Shown in pieces: positions 24,404-33,087 of a stretch of 64,000 nt of DNA. Both the position numbers and the translations under genes were made by a program. Each line of letters begins with the position of its first letter. Position 1 is the stretch's first letter. Origin of the DNA: Companilactobacillus hulinensis. Lineage in GTDB: Bacteria > Bacillota > Bacilli > Lactobacillales > Lactobacillaceae. The stretch is from NCBI RefSeq assembly GCF_003946555.1, contig NZ_RHOO01000004.1:62001-126000 (forward strand), read 5' to 3'. The notes under the pieces are model-generated. The model had not been told where the DNA came from and did not search any database. It saw nothing but the letters and a program-made list of their open reading frames with translations.

Positions 24404-25136
24404 GTAAACACGCAATTATTTTCTTTTTATAATCCAAAAATTCATCCGATAAAAGAAAATTGTCAATATTCTTTGCTGATTTTGCAATTGAAATATTATC
24501 CAGACTGTCATACTGGCTTCCCTTTAATATGTACACTCTATTCGAAAGCTTAATCGCTTCATCGATATCATGAGTAATAAACAAAGTCGTTAAGCCTAGA
24601 TTTTTGTGAACCTTCAAGTACCAAGATTGAATCTCAGACTTGGTAAAAGTATCTAAAGCGCTAAAAGGTTCATCTAGCAAAATTAAATTGGCGGAAAACA
24701 TATATGTTCTCAACAGAGCAATTCGCTGACGCATCCCACCAGATAACTCATTTGGATATGCTTTAGCAACCATTTCAAAGCCGAATTCTTTCAGCAACTC
24801 TTCAGCTTTTTTAATGGCTTTTTTCTTAGCTTCTCCCTTTAACATAAGCGGAAGAGCAACATTTTGCTCAATCGTCTTATACGGTAACAACAAGTCCTTT
24901 TGCAGCATATATGAAACATGACCAGGCTTATTGATAATTGATTCTCCATCTAAGAATACATTGCCTTGGCTGGGCTCTAACAATCCAGCAATAACATTGA
25001 ATAATGTCGATTTACCGACACCACTAGGACCCACGATACTAACTATCTCATGCTCCTCAACGTATAAATTTAAATTATTAAGTATTTTTTTGTACTCAAA
25101 ACTTTTGGAAATATGTTTCACTTCTAATTTCGACAT
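24396..25136 (-). CDS. thiZ: HMP/thiamine-precursor ABC transporter ATP-binding protein
   Basis: ATPase of the nitrate/taurine/HMP importer class, 246 residues. Walker A is GPSGVGKST, the Q-loop region is SYMLQKDLLLPYKTIEQNV, the signature is LSGGMRQRIALLRTY and Walker B is LILLDEPFSALD. It is the last gene of a four-gene operon with a TPP riboswitch in its leader, so the substrate is a thiamine precursor, most likely hydroxymethylpyrimidine (HMP) or a formylamino derivative. Sequence alone would also fit SsuB/TauB; the riboswitch and the ThiY neighbour decide. Confidence 0.85.
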   Translation of the reverse strand: MSKLEVKHISKSFEYKKILNNLNLYVEEHEIVSIVGPSGVGKSTLFNVIAGLLEPSQGNVFLDGESIINKPGHVSYMLQKDLLLPYKTIEQNVALPLMLKGEAKKKAIKKAEELLKEFGFEMVAKAYPNELSGGMRQRIALLRTYMFSANLILLDEPFSALDTFTKSEIQSWYLKVHKNLGLTTLFITHDIDEAIKLSNRVYILKGSQYDSLDNISIAKSAKNIDNFLLSDEFLDYKKKIIACLQK

Positions 25137-25141
25137 TCAAA

Positions 25142-26152
25142 CTACTCCGGCAAATACTTATTGGTAAAACCAGTATTTGAAGGAATCTTGTTCTTGATCA
25201 ACTTACTGTCATCTAACCAGTTGTAGAATGAATTCCAGCGTTGTGGATCAATATATCCCCATCTCGATTCCTCAGCTTTGTATTGCTTTGAAATCCATTT
25301 TTGACTGGCTTGTGCTAGCTTACTATCAGTTTCAGGGACCTCTTTAACAAGAATATCTGCCGCTGATTTTGGATGATCTACTGCATAATTATATCCTTCA
25401 GATGTTGCTTTCATAAATTTCTTAGCAGTATCTGGATTCTTTTTCAAGAAATCATTGTTGGAAATAATTACTGGTGTGTAGTAATCAAAGGTTGAATTCA
25501 AATCTTTAAAGTAGAAATAATCAACAGGTACTTTTTCTAATTGGGCTGAAACACCGCCCCATCCATAAAACACCCAAATGGCATCAGCTTGTTTTTCCTT
25601 TAATGCCTTTGGTTCATCAACAATATTGTTAGGGATCATCTTCAACTTACTATAATCTCCGCCATCTTGTTCCATAACATTTTTGATCATAGCTTTTTCA
25701 ATTGGTGAATCCCAAGTAGCATAAGTTTTGCCCTCAAGCCCTTTAGGACGATCTATTCCATCACCTTTGCGCGACATGATACCTGAAGTATTATGCTGTA
25801 GAATTGCTGCCACTGCAGTAATAGGTAACGGCTTTTTAGAAGCATAATTAGCAGCTAAAGTATCCTGTGCTGAAATACCAAAGTCAGCTTTACTACTTGC
25901 AACAATAGAACTAGCATCCCCATCAGACGGCTGAACGATTTTTACATCCAAGCCCTGTTTCTTAAAGTAGCCCTTTGCCTTAGCAACATACAAACCCGTA
26001 TGATTCGTATTAGGTGTCCAATCCAAAACAATGGTTACCTTTTTCAAATCCTTCTTTTCTGTAGTATTTTTACTTTGATTGCTGCACCCAGCAAATACTG
26101 CAAATAAACTCAAGCTCAATATAAATAATAACTTCCACTTATTTTTCATTTT
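25142..26152 (-). CDS. thiY: HMP/thiamine-precursor binding lipoprotein (NMT1/THI5-like)
   Basis: Extracellular binding protein of the NMT1/THI5 superfamily. A signal peptide is followed by a lipobox (FAVFAGC), and the mature protein opens VTIVLDWTPNTNHTGLYVAK, the hallmark of ThiY-type HMP-precursor binders. ADFGISAQDTLAANYA and PITAVAAILQHNTSG follow in the expected order. I chose ATG 26152 (GGGGA upstream), which gives a normal signal peptide; a TTG at 26161 is an alternative start adding three residues. It delivers the pyrimidine moiety for thiamine synthesis to ThiX/ThiZ. Confidence 0.88.
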   Translation of the reverse strand, partial: KMKNKWKLLFILSLSLFAVFAGCSNQSKNTTEKKDLKKVTIVLDWTPNTNHTGLYVAKAKGYFKKQGLDVKIVQPSDGDASSIVASSKADFGISAQDTLAANYASKKPLPITAVAAILQHNTSGIMSRKGDGIDRPKGLEGKTYATWDSPIEKAMIKNVMEQDGGDYSKLKMIPNNIVDEPKALKEKQADAIWVFYGWGGVSAQLEKVPVDYFYFKDLNSTFDYYTPVIISNNDFLKKNPDTAKKFMKATSEGYNYAVDHPKSAADILVKEVPETDSKLAQASQKWISKQYKAEESRWGYIDPQRWNSFYNWLDDSKLIKNKIPSNTGFTNKYLPE

Positions 26153-26161
26153 ATTCCCCAA

Positions 26162-26923
26162 TTAATCCTCTTTCCACGGCATACTAATACGCTCCATTAC
26201 GTTTACTAATCCTACTAACAGCAAACTAATAATTGAAATCAACAGTATTACCGCAAACATTTTGTCAAAATCATACGACTTACGAACCCTGGTCATATAT
26301 ACCCCTAGTCCTTCAAAACCGCCTAACCATTCAGAAATCACCGCACCAATAACCGCATACGTGACAGCAATTCGCATGGCTGAAAAAAAGTCCCCCAAAC
26401 TAGCCGGCACTTTGATGTACCAAAAGATTTGTAATTGATTAGCACCCATTGACTGTAGTAATCTCACTTCGTCTTGATCAACTGAAGAAAATCCATTCAG
26501 CATTGCTACAGACACCGGGAAGAAAATTGTAATTATGATCAGCACAACCTTGGGCATGACTCCAAAGCCAAACCAAATAGTCAAAAGTGGTGCAATTGCA
26601 ACTGTCGGTATAGTTTGTGTAAGTACTAAAACTGGATATAAGGCCTCTCGAACACGTTTAAAGTGATCCATTATAATGGCAGCCAGAACACCCAAAAGTA
26701 GTCCAGAAGTCAATCCAAGGACAGCCTCAAGCAATGTAACCTTGGCATGGAACATCAATAGATGAAAATCACTAACAAAAGCTTGTCCAACCTGAATCGG
26801 CGAAGGTAGCATAAAGTCCGGTACTAACTTCCAAAAACTAACTGCTTGCCAGAAAATTAAAATAAGCACTACAGAAAAAATTGAATAGGCATTAATGTTG
26901 GTGCTTCTTCGTTTTTTTCTCAA
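26162..26923 (-). CDS. thiX: HMP/thiamine-precursor ABC transporter permease
   Basis: BPD-type permease of 253 residues with about six membrane segments. The EAA coupling loop reads LLQSMGANQLQIFWYIKVPA. It starts with TTG, preceded by AGGGGAAG, and overlaps the thiamine-binding protein gene by 32 nt; no ATG is available at a sensible position. ThiX forms the homodimeric channel for the ThiY-delivered precursor and is energised by ThiZ. Closest relatives by pattern are SsuC/TauC/ThiX permeases, and the operon context favours ThiX. Confidence 0.85.
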   Translation of the reverse strand: MRKKRRSTNINAYSIFSVVLILIFWQAVSFWKLVPDFMLPSPIQVGQAFVSDFHLLMFHAKVTLLEAVLGLTSGLLLGVLAAIIMDHFKRVREALYPVLVLTQTIPTVAIAPLLTIWFGFGVMPKVVLIIITIFFPVSVAMLNGFSSVDQDEVRLLQSMGANQLQIFWYIKVPASLGDFFSAMRIAVTYAVIGAVISEWLGGFEGLGVYMTRVRKSYDFDKMFAVILLISIISLLLVGLVNVMERISMPWKED

Positions 26924-27188
26924 TACTCAATACTTCCCCTTCAGGTTTATAAACCACCTTGATATAGGCTGAAACACTTGGTGCACCAGCTTTAATAGCA
27001 ATCAATTGACATTGCTTGACGATTTCCATCAGTTCGTCATAATCCCCTTCAATTGAGGTCTCAAAAGCTCCAACCTGATAATTTAAGCCAGTACTGCCAA
27101 TATAGGCAATAACTTCATCCACAATACTAATTAGTTTCTCTTCATCGCCAACACCTGGTAAAACTTGAATAGCTACACTTGCTTCCAT
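26892..27188 (-). CDS. Thiamine-binding protein (MTH1187/YkoF-like)
   Basis: Small cytoplasmic protein (98 aa) of the MTH1187/Thiamine_BP fold. It starts MEASVAIQVLPGVGDEEKL and has YQVGAFETSIEGDYDELMEIV and VSAYIKVVYKP, the family's ferredoxin-like pattern. Members bind thiamine or its pyrimidine part and are usually encoded with ThiXYZ or YkoEDC. It is the first gene after the riboswitch. I chose ATG 27188 because GATGAGGAAAATT provides the ribosome site; the in-frame ATG at 27200 lies inside it. A Lys/His-rich tail (IEKKTKKHQH) overlaps the start of thiX. Confidence 0.87.
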   Translation of the reverse strand: MEASVAIQVLPGVGDEEKLISIVDEVIAYIGSTGLNYQVGAFETSIEGDYDELMEIVKQCQLIAIKAGAPSVSAYIKVVYKPEGEVLSIEKKTKKHQH

Positions 27189-27212
27189 AATTTTCCTCAT
27201 CTCTTAATAAAA

Positions 27213-27243
27213 AAGGCATCGTCTCAAATAGAGAAGATGCCGT
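27213..27243 (-). terminator. Expression-platform terminator of the TPP riboswitch
   Basis: GGCATC (27236-27241) pairs with GATGCC (27215-27220), followed by TTTTTT on the minus strand. It sits between the aptamer and the first gene, as expected for transcription attenuation when TPP is bound. Confidence 0.85.
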
Positions 27244-27254
27244 AAAATTTACGT

Positions 27255-27342
27255 AACATGCTCCCTACCATGGTATTGACCAACAGGTTCTAAGGGTCAG
27301 GTTAATTCAACCTTCTCAACGTCAAACGTTCCCCTGCAATTA
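27255..27342 (-). promoter_or_regulatory. TPP riboswitch (Thi-box) aptamer
   Basis: The minus strand carries the conserved core in order: CAGGGG, GTTGAGA, TGACCCTTAGAACCTG, the GGTCAATACC arm, and GGTAGGGA. These match the P2-P5 elements of the TPP aptamer (consensus CUGAGA, ACCCUU-GAACCUGAU, AAUACC, GUAGGGA). With the terminator hairpin downstream it shuts off the thiamine-precursor operon when thiamine pyrophosphate is abundant. Confidence 0.93.
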
Positions 27343-27349
27343 TTTATTT

Positions 27350-27471
27350 AAGCTGGACATTTCCATTTAAGTGTCCAGCTTAAATGGGTTTGTACGATCC
27401 TGAAACTTTTCCACAGGTGGATGAACTTTCTAGGACTAACAAAGCTTACTTTAGGTACTTTGTACTGTCAA
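27350..27471 (-). promoter_or_regulatory. Promoter and extra structured leader upstream of the TPP riboswitch
   Basis: A promoter TTGACA (27466-27471), 17-bp spacer, TAAGCT (27443-27448) starts a leader of about 250 nt. Before the aptamer the leader folds into two more hairpins. One has three tiers (27398-27435): TCCT/AGGA, GAAA/TTTC and TCCAC/GTGGA. The other is a 13-bp stem, AAGCTGGACA/TGTCCAGCTT (27350-27381), followed by A/T-rich sequence on the minus strand. The second could be a further terminator. About 160 bp further upstream, to the SRAP gene end, I see only that gene's terminator. Confidence 0.5.
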
Positions 27472-27578
27472 TTTAACATCCACTCAATATCTATCAGACA
27501 AATAGTTATAACCCCTATCCCATCTATCTTTTGAAAACAAATACCGACAAAATATTATATTAACTAGGATGAAGATAT

Positions 27579-27619
27579 AAAAAAAGCTCTACAAATTATA
27601 AAAATATAACTTGTAGGGC
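27579..27619 (-). terminator. Terminator of the SRAP gene
   Basis: GCCCTACAAGTTATA/TATAATTTGTAGAGC stem on the minus strand with a short loop, followed by seven T. Confidence 0.85.
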
Positions 27620-27635
27620 ACATCAGATTACCTAT

Positions 27636-28202
27636 TTATTCTGATTTCACCGCCGTCAGCATTGGCATGGATGAATTCAAAAAATCAATTGCAAACTGTT
27701 GATCATATATCCAACGCTTAATTTGATTTTTCTGCAGAATCAGTGGCATCCTGTCATGAATTTTAATCATTGATTCATTGGGAGCAGTTGTCAGTAACAC
27801 ACTGTGTGGTCCATCGTCAAAGACTTTATAACATCCAGCAATGTATAAAGTTTCTGGATTACTACCATAATTGAACCGATGCTTAACTTTGTCTTGAGAC
27901 CATTCAAAAAAACCAGTCGTTGGATACACACATCGACGATTCATAAAGGATTCAGCAAACATCGTTTTCTGCATAACTGTTTCAGAACGAGCATTAATAA
28001 TTGATTGTCCCTGTTTGAAACCGGGGAATCCCCATTTCATCGTAACAACCTGAACCTGATTATCCCCAGCGCTTACAATAGCTGTTTTATCGGTTGGAAA
28101 AATCTCACCAGTTTTCGGTTCATAACCGTTATCCACAGCCAATTGATAAATTCGCTTAATTTCTTCATTCTCATTTGGTTCAAACATAAATCGTCCACAC
28201 AT
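27636..28202 (-). CDS. yedK: SRAP-domain abasic-site/DNA-protein crosslink protein (YedK/HMCES-type)
   Basis: Shields abasic sites in single-stranded DNA by forming a thiazolidine crosslink through its N-terminal cysteine. The start must be ATG 28202 (AAGGAGAGG upstream) so that the sequence begins MCGRF and Cys2 becomes N-terminal; a longer frame exists but would destroy this. Active-site features follow: INARSET (Asn, Arg, Glu), RRCVYPTTGFFEW with the catalytic Glu, and the active-site His in MIKIHDRMPLIL. The length of 188 residues is typical. It is monocistronic, between a terminator and the rpsI operon end. Confidence 0.93.
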   Translation of the reverse strand: MCGRFMFEPNENEEIKRIYQLAVDNGYEPKTGEIFPTDKTAIVSAGDNQVQVVTMKWGFPGFKQGQSIINARSETVMQKTMFAESFMNRRCVYPTTGFFEWSQDKVKHRFNYGSNPETLYIAGCYKVFDDGPHSVLLTTAPNESMIKIHDRMPLILQKNQIKRWIYDQQFAIDFLNSSMPMLTAVKSE

Positions 28203-28247
28203 AGCAATCCTCTCCTTTTTGTCTATTATACATAAATTTTTAGGCAA

Positions 28248-28277
28248 CAAAAAAACACCCACAAAAGAGTGAGTGTT
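28248..28277 (-). terminator. Terminator of rplM-rpsI
   Basis: ACACTCAC/GTGGGTGT stem (one G-T pair) with a 6-nt loop, followed by TTTTTTT on the minus strand. Confidence 0.85.
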
Positions 28278-28299
28278 GGAACGGTAATATCTGGATATA

Positions 28300-28692
28300 T
28301 TAACGTTTTGAGAATTGTGAAGCTTTACGAGCTTTCTTCAAACCTGGCTTCTTACGTTCCTTCATACGAGGGTCACGTGTTAAGAAACCGGCTGCTTTAA
28401 GAGTAGGTCTAAAGTCTGGATCGACATTTAGAAGTGCTCTAGCAATACCGTGTCTGATTGCTCCAGCTTGTCCTGAGAAGCCACCACCATTAACGTTAGC
28501 AATAACGTCATAGTTAGCACCTGTTTCAGTAATATCTAATGGTTGTTTCATATCAGCAATCAAATTGTCAAAAGGAATGTAATCTTTGACATCACGCTTG
28601 TTGATAGTAATTTTTCCGTTTCCGGGAACTAATAGAACACGGGCTGTTGAGTCTTTACGACGGCCTGTTCCAGCATATGATACTTGTGCCAA
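28300..28692 (-). CDS. rpsI: Ribosomal protein S9
   Basis: Small-subunit head protein, 130 residues. It shows [19 protein letters not shown] at the start and the invariant basic C-terminal tail ending in SQFSKR, which reaches the P-site tRNA. It starts at TTG, with AAGGAGG 8 nt upstream; no ATG is available near it. It follows rplM by 13 nt in the conserved L13-S9 pair. Confidence 0.97.
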   Translation of the reverse strand: MAQVSYAGTGRRKDSTARVLLVPGNGKITINKRDVKDYIPFDNLIADMKQPLDITETGANYDVIANVNGGGFSGQAGAIRHGIARALLNVDPDFRPTLKAAGFLTRDPRMKERKKPGLKKARKASQFSKR

Positions 28693-28705
28693 AATGTTTT
28701 CCTCC

Positions 28706-29149
28706 TTAAATTAGTTTGTTGATATCCAACTCTTCTGGATTTTGTGCTTGGTGCTTGTGATCAGAACCTGCATAAACATGCAACTTCTTAATTTCAAGAC
28801 GGCCAAGGCTGTTCTTAGGTAACATACCACGGATTGAGTCTTCAACAAACAATTCAGGTTTTGTTGCTCTCTTTTCGCCGGCACTAATGCTCTTCAAACC
28901 ACCTGGATGATCTGAATGAGAATAATAAATCTTTCCCTTAGCTTTTTTACCTGTTAATTTAACTTTATCTGCATTGATGATAATAACATTATCACCTGTA
29001 TCAACGTTAGGTGTGTAAGTTGGCTTGTTCTTACCTCTAAGAATTGAAGCTACAACTGATGAAAGTCTACCTAAAACGACATCTTCACCATCAATTACAT
29101 ACCATTTACGTTCAACTTCACTTGCTTTTGCTAATGGTGTTGTACGCAC
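28706..29149 (-). CDS. rplM: Ribosomal protein L13
   Basis: Early-assembly large-subunit protein, 147 residues. Characteristic segments are [37 protein letters not shown] and [12 protein letters not shown]. The start is GTG with GGAGGAA upstream. It is the first gene of the L13-S9 operon, preceded by a dedicated promoter and a conserved leader through which L13 probably limits its own synthesis. Confidence 0.97.
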   Translation of the reverse strand: MRTTPLAKASEVERKWYVIDGEDVVLGRLSSVVASILRGKNKPTYTPNVDTGDNVIIINADKVKLTGKKAKGKIYYSHSDHPGGLKSISAGEKRATKPELFVEDSIRGMLPKNSLGRLEIKKLHVYAGSDHKHQAQNPEELDINKLI

Positions 29150-29154
29150 TTTAA

Positions 29155-29260
29155 ATTCCTCCAGTTTCTACGTCTGTTTGACACTCAATAAGTTTCCGGG
29201 GCTCATCGTGGGGCAAACAATACCAACAACAATAATACTTGGTATTGTGCCATAAGTCAA
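29155..29260 (-). promoter_or_regulatory. rplM promoter and L13 leader
   Basis: On the minus strand TTGACT (29255-29260), 17 bp, TATTAT (29232-29237) form the promoter. The transcribed leader contains TTTGCCCCACGATGAGCCCC and GGAAACTTATTGAGTG, which resemble the Bacilli L13 leader RNA. That identification is from memory of the motif, not from a search. Confidence 0.65.
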
Positions 29261-29276
29261 TAATTATCCACAGGTT

Positions 29277-30026
29277 TTATTCATAAAATACTTGTTTCAA
29301 ATATAGTCCACTAGCAGGTGCCGTTCCACGTGCCTCTTGGCGGTCCCTAACCTCAAATAATCTCAAAAAATCGTGAACATCTCGCCTGCCATTACCAATT
29401 TCCAGTAATGTAGCAACGAGAATTCTCACCATATTATAAAGGAAACCATTTCCGGTAAACTCAAAAATCAATTCATTTTGCGATTCTTCATATTGTACCG
29501 TAGCTGAGTAAATTGTGCGAACTTTATTTTCAATTACTCCACCAGAAGCCGCAAAACTAGTAAAGTCATGTTCACCTTCAAGATCATTTAATGCAATCTT
29601 AATTCGCTCAATATCAAGTGGATATTGATAATGGCCTGTGTAAAATCTCTTAAAAGGATCCGTATAATGTCCACAATCAACTCGATATTGATAAGTCTTT
29701 CTTTTAACCCCATATCTAGCATGAAAATTCTCATCAACAATTTCAGAAGTTTTAACAATTACATCTAGTGGCATAAGAGCATTGATTGCTCGCAACATAT
29801 TTTCAGCTAGAATTGTCCCAGGATAGTCAAAATGAATTACCTGACCAAGTGCGTGTACCCCAGCATCAGTTCTACCAGAACCATACACTTCCACATGTTC
29901 ACCCTTTGTCATTTTTTTCAAGGCACGTTCCACAACACCTTGAACTGTTCTCATATCAGGTTGCCTCTGAAAACCATGGAACTTTGTGCCATCATAAGCA
30001 ATCGTTAATTTGTATCTAGTAGTCAT
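29277..30026 (-). CDS. truA: tRNA pseudouridine(38-40) synthase TruA
   Basis: Modifies uridines 38-40 in the tRNA anticodon arm. It has the catalytic aspartate in [19 protein letters not shown] (near residue 50), KRKTYQYRV, and [22 protein letters not shown], all typical of TruA. Its 249 residues fit. It lies 3 bp downstream of ecfT, as in many Firmicutes, and is the last gene of the ecfA1-ecfA2-ecfT-truA unit. No clear terminator separates it from the rplM promoter. Confidence 0.96.
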   Translation of the reverse strand: MTTRYKLTIAYDGTKFHGFQRQPDMRTVQGVVERALKKMTKGEHVEVYGSGRTDAGVHALGQVIHFDYPGTILAENMLRAINALMPLDVIVKTSEIVDENFHARYGVKRKTYQYRVDCGHYTDPFKRFYTGHYQYPLDIERIKIALNDLEGEHDFTSFAASGGVIENKVRTIYSATVQYEESQNELIFEFTGNGFLYNMVRILVATLLEIGNGRRDVHDFLRLFEVRDRQEARGTAPASGLYLKQVFYE

Positions 30027-30029
30027 AAA

Positions 30030-30827
30030 TTAGTAGCTCCGAATCATCAATAAAATTCCTGTAATTACAATCATCACAATTGCCGCAACAGTATCGCGCA
30101 TTTCCCATTTCAACATCCTATATTTACTTCTACCTTCACCATCTCTATATCCACGAGATTCCATAGCAATGGCTAAATCATAAGCAATAGAAAAACTACT
30201 GACAAACAAAGGAATTAGTATCGGTACAAAGGACTTGATTCGTTTGATCAAGCCGCCCTCTCCAAAATCAACACCGCGGGCACGTTGTGCATCCATGATC
30301 TTGGTTGTCTCATCAATTAACAATGGAACAAAACGTAATGCAATCGACAACATTAAAGCAATTTGTGTAACTGGAAACTTAATTGCTTTCAAAGGTTTTA
30401 AAATGCTCTCGATTGAATCGGAAATCTCAATTGGCGTCGTTGTTAGAGTCAATAATGTGGAAACAAATATTATCAACACAAAACGAACAAAGATATATGC
30501 TGATATAACCATTCCTTCTTTAGAAAGAGTTAAAACTCCAAAATTCCATATAGGATGCTCACTCGGTGTAAAAAACATCTGCAACAACACTGTGAATAAT
30601 ATCAGCCAAAACATCGGTCGTAACCCTTTTAAAAAGAATCCTAAATTAATTTTGGATAAATATACAGCAAATAGAACAAACAATAGCAGGAATCCATACG
30701 ATGCTACATTATTTGCCAAAAAAACAATTCCAATAAAATAGAATGTAATCAAAAATTTCCCACGAGGATCAAGCTTATATATTAATGAATCCCCTGGCAA
30801 GTATCTCCCAAGAATCAATTTATTCAT
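30030..30827 (-). CDS. ecfT: ECF transporter transmembrane subunit EcfT
   Basis: Scaffold membrane protein that links the two EcfA ATPases to interchangeable vitamin- or metal-binding S components. It opens LILGRYLPGDSLIYKLDPRGK, has about five membrane segments, and carries the coupling-helix motifs AQRARGVDF and AMESRGYRDGEGRSKY with the conserved A-R-G signatures. 265 residues. Its ATG directly follows the ecfA2 stop (TAAATG), implying coupled translation. The S components are encoded elsewhere, as usual for group II ECF systems. Confidence 0.95.
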   Translation of the reverse strand: MNKLILGRYLPGDSLIYKLDPRGKFLITFYFIGIVFLANNVASYGFLLLFVLFAVYLSKINLGFFLKGLRPMFWLILFTVLLQMFFTPSEHPIWNFGVLTLSKEGMVISAYIFVRFVLIIFVSTLLTLTTTPIEISDSIESILKPLKAIKFPVTQIALMLSIALRFVPLLIDETTKIMDAQRARGVDFGEGGLIKRIKSFVPILIPLFVSSFSIAYDLAIAMESRGYRDGEGRSKYRMLKWEMRDTVAAIVMIVITGILLMIRSY

Positions 30828-31682
30828 TTAATCACCATTTATTTGTTGTTTTATTTCAGTGGATAACTCGTCGAGAGTTATCGGTAATTTATCAAACTTA
30901 AACCGTTTCTGTGATAATCTCTGTGCAAAACGAGCACTTTGTGGCAAAGTCAACATACCACCTGTTAATAACTTTTCATCATTGAACACTTCTGATGGAG
31001 TACCTTCACCAACAATTTTGCCATCATGCATAACAATAACATCGTCTGCATAATCCGCTACATCATCCATATTGTGAGTAATCAAGATGATCGTTCTTCC
31101 CTGCATTTGCAACTTCTTAAACAATCCCATTATTTCCTTACGTCCCACAGGATCGAGTCCAGCAGTCGGTTCATCAAGAATTATAGTTTCAGGATTACTT
31201 GCAAGAACACCGGCAATAGCAACACGCCGCATTTGACCACCAGATAGATCAAACGGAGACTGCTCCAAATATTTTTCATCCAAACCAACAAGTTCAATCA
31301 TATCATGTGCAGAACTTTTTGCATCTTCTTCAGACATACCAAAATTCATTGGACCAAACATTATATCTTTTTCAACAGTATCTTCAAATAACTGACTTTC
31401 AGGAAACTGAAATACCATGCCGACATTTTTTCGAAGTGGTTTAAGATTCTTATTGTTAGTTTCGGAAGTTATCGTCCTATCTCCGACAATAACAGAACCA
31501 CTAGTAGGTTTAAGCAATGCATTAATATGATGAACCAATGTAGATTTACCACTACCAGTTTTACCAATTATTGCTGTAAATTTCTTATCAGATATCTTTA
31601 CCGAAACATCGTCCAAACCAAGGGACGCAAGTGGGTTATTTGCTTCATACGCATGAGTTACATTTTTGAAGATAATTTCCAT
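30828..31682 (-). CDS. ecfA2: ECF transporter ATP-binding subunit EcfA2
   Basis: Second ATPase of the ECF energising module. Walker A is GKTGSGKST, the Q loop MVFQFPESQLFEDTVEKDI is the EcfA-specific FPE-Q-F-ETV pattern, the signature is LSGGQMRR and Walker B is TIILDEPTAGLDP. The H-loop is ITHNMDDVADYAD. The length is 284 residues. It overlaps ecfA1 by 25 nt and abuts ecfT. Confidence 0.95.
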   Translation of the reverse strand: MEIIFKNVTHAYEANNPLASLGLDDVSVKISDKKFTAIIGKTGSGKSTLVHHINALLKPTSGSVIVGDRTITSETNNKNLKPLRKNVGMVFQFPESQLFEDTVEKDIMFGPMNFGMSEEDAKSSAHDMIELVGLDEKYLEQSPFDLSGGQMRRVAIAGVLASNPETIILDEPTAGLDPVGRKEIMGLFKKLQMQGRTIILITHNMDDVADYADDVIVMHDGKIVGEGTPSEVFNDEKLLTGGMLTLPQSARFAQRLSQKRFKFDKLPITLDELSTEIKQQINGD

Positions 31683-32491
31683 ATGCTATCCATTAACTCC
31701 TCTTCATTTAAAAAGCCCTCAGGCAATTTCAAATCATTTCTTAATAACTGGGTCAATTGGCTAGAAAACGGCTCCTCAAGCCCGAAATTAGTCAACTCAG
31801 AGCCAAGATTATATATCGACTCTGGCAAACCATCTTTCACGACTCGTCCATTATCTAGGACAACAATTCTTTCAGACAATTGAGTTTCCTCAATATCATG
31901 AGTAATTGAAATAATCGTCATATTTTGATCATGTCGCAAACGTTTTATCAAATCTAGAACAGTTTTGCGTCCCTTAGGATCCAACATGCTCGTTGACTCG
32001 TCCATAATAATTATCTGTGGTCTAGTTGCCAATACACCAGCAATCGCGACACGCTGCTTTTGACCACCAGATAATGATTGTGGATCACGCGTTTTATAAT
32101 CCTGCATATCTACCATTTCCAAAGCAGCATCAACCTTTTCAACCATCTGAGGCCGAGGAACACCTTGATTTTCTAACCCAAAGGCCACATCATCTTCAAC
32201 CGTAGCACCGACAAATTGGTGATCAGGATTTTGAAATATTATTCCAATCTTTTTACGAGCGTCCCAAATATTATCCTCATTAATCGTTTGGCCATCTATT
32301 TCAATAGTACCAGAATCCGCCTCTATCAATCCATCAATCAACTTCGTCAGAGTAGATTTGCCACTACCGTTTTTGCCAACGATTGATAACCATTCATTAG
32401 TATTGATATCCAGTGATAAATTATCAATTGCGTGTGACACAGCATCAGGATATGTATATGTAATATCTTTTATCGAAATAATATTATTCAT
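31658..32491 (-). CDS. ecfA1: ECF transporter ATP-binding subunit EcfA1
   Basis: First ATPase of the module. Walker A is GKNGSGKST, the Q-loop region is IFQNPDHQFVGATVEDDV (EcfA1 form with NPD-Q-FVG), the signature is LSGGQKQR, and Walker B is IIMDESTSMLDP with Asp-Glu-Ser rather than the common Asp-Glu-Pro, as is frequent in EcfA1. GAGGAGA lies upstream of the ATG. It follows rplQ after the L17 trailer hairpin and leads the ecfA1-ecfA2-ecfT-truA operon. Confidence 0.95.
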   Translation of the reverse strand: MNNIISIKDITYTYPDAVSHAIDNLSLDINTNEWLSIVGKNGSGKSTLTKLIDGLIEADSGTIEIDGQTINEDNIWDARKKIGIIFQNPDHQFVGATVEDDVAFGLENQGVPRPQMVEKVDAALEMVDMQDYKTRDPQSLSGGQKQRVAIAGVLATRPQIIIMDESTSMLDPKGRKTVLDLIKRLRHDQNMTIISITHDIEETQLSERIVVLDNGRVVKDGLPESIYNLGSELTNFGLEEPFSSQLTQLLRNDLKLPEGFLNEEELMDSIWKLSSKM

Positions 32492-32546
32492 GACGTCTCC
32501 TCAAAATGTACTAGTTATATCATAGCGAAAAAATGTGTTTTTGGGT

Positions 32547-32660
32547 AAAAAAAAATCATTCGACAAATTAGTGTTTCGTTTTACCGAAATCTCAGAGATA
32601 GACTTAGCTATTTTCATAACCATCATCTTAACACTCACTAATTCATCAGAATGACTGATT
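32547..32660 (-). ncRNA. Long hairpin downstream of rplQ (L17 downstream element-like) ending in a terminator
   Basis: On the minus strand, TCATTC-tGAtg-AATTAGTG (in 32636-32654) pairs with CACTAATT-tGTC-GAATGA (32556-32573) around about 60 nt. TTTTTTTTT follows (32547-32555). Position directly after rplQ and the long-range stem recall the L17DE motif known from Lactobacillales. It should end the S10-spc-alpha transcript. Confidence 0.6.
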
Positions 32661-32676
32661 TTTAATAAACTTATTA

Positions 32677-33057
32677 TTAAACTAATTCAATAATAACCAT
32701 TGGAGCTGCGTCGCCACGGCGAGGTGCAGTCTTCAAAATGCGTGTGTATCCACCATTACGTTCTTTGTAACGAGGTGCAATATCACTGAACAACTTTTGA
32801 AGTGCTGATTGAACAACAACTGCGTCGTCTTCTTCAGAAATGTTAGCAACTTCGTTTCTAACATATGAAGCAGCTTGACGGCGAGCATGAAGATCTCCGC
32901 GCTTACCAAGGGTAATCATCTTTTCAGTTGTACGGCTGATTTCCTTAGCACGAGTTTCAGTTGTAACAATACGTTCATTAATGATTAAATCAGTAGTTAA
33001 ATCGCGTAACATTGCTTTTCTTTGAGAACTTGTACGTCCTAATTTACGGTAGCCCAT
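32677..33057 (-). CDS. rplQ: Ribosomal protein L17
   Basis: Large-subunit protein near the exit tunnel, 126 residues. It starts [20 protein letters not shown], with [19 protein letters not shown] and the closing [13 protein letters not shown]. It is the last gene of the alpha operon, 30 bp after rpoA. Its stop codon is followed by the L17-trailer hairpin. Confidence 0.97.
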   Translation of the reverse strand: MGYRKLGRTSSQRKAMLRDLTTDLIINERIVTTETRAKEISRTTEKMITLGKRGDLHARRQAASYVRNEVANISEEDDAVVVQSALQKLFSDIAPRYKERNGGYTRILKTAPRRGDAAPMVIIELV

Positions 33058-33087
33058 GTCTATACCTCCTGTTTGAATTTCAGACTA

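Noticed and set aside
27636-28262. Longer start for the SRAP protein
   Set aside because: The family requires the cysteine right after the initiator Met. A ribosome site sits before ATG 28202.
29262-29273. Perfect DnaA box TTATCCACA upstream of truA, with similar sequences near 18814 and 28131
   Set aside because: The boxes are single and scattered, two of them inside genes. There is no dnaA/dnaN, no DUE and no cluster, so this is not an origin.
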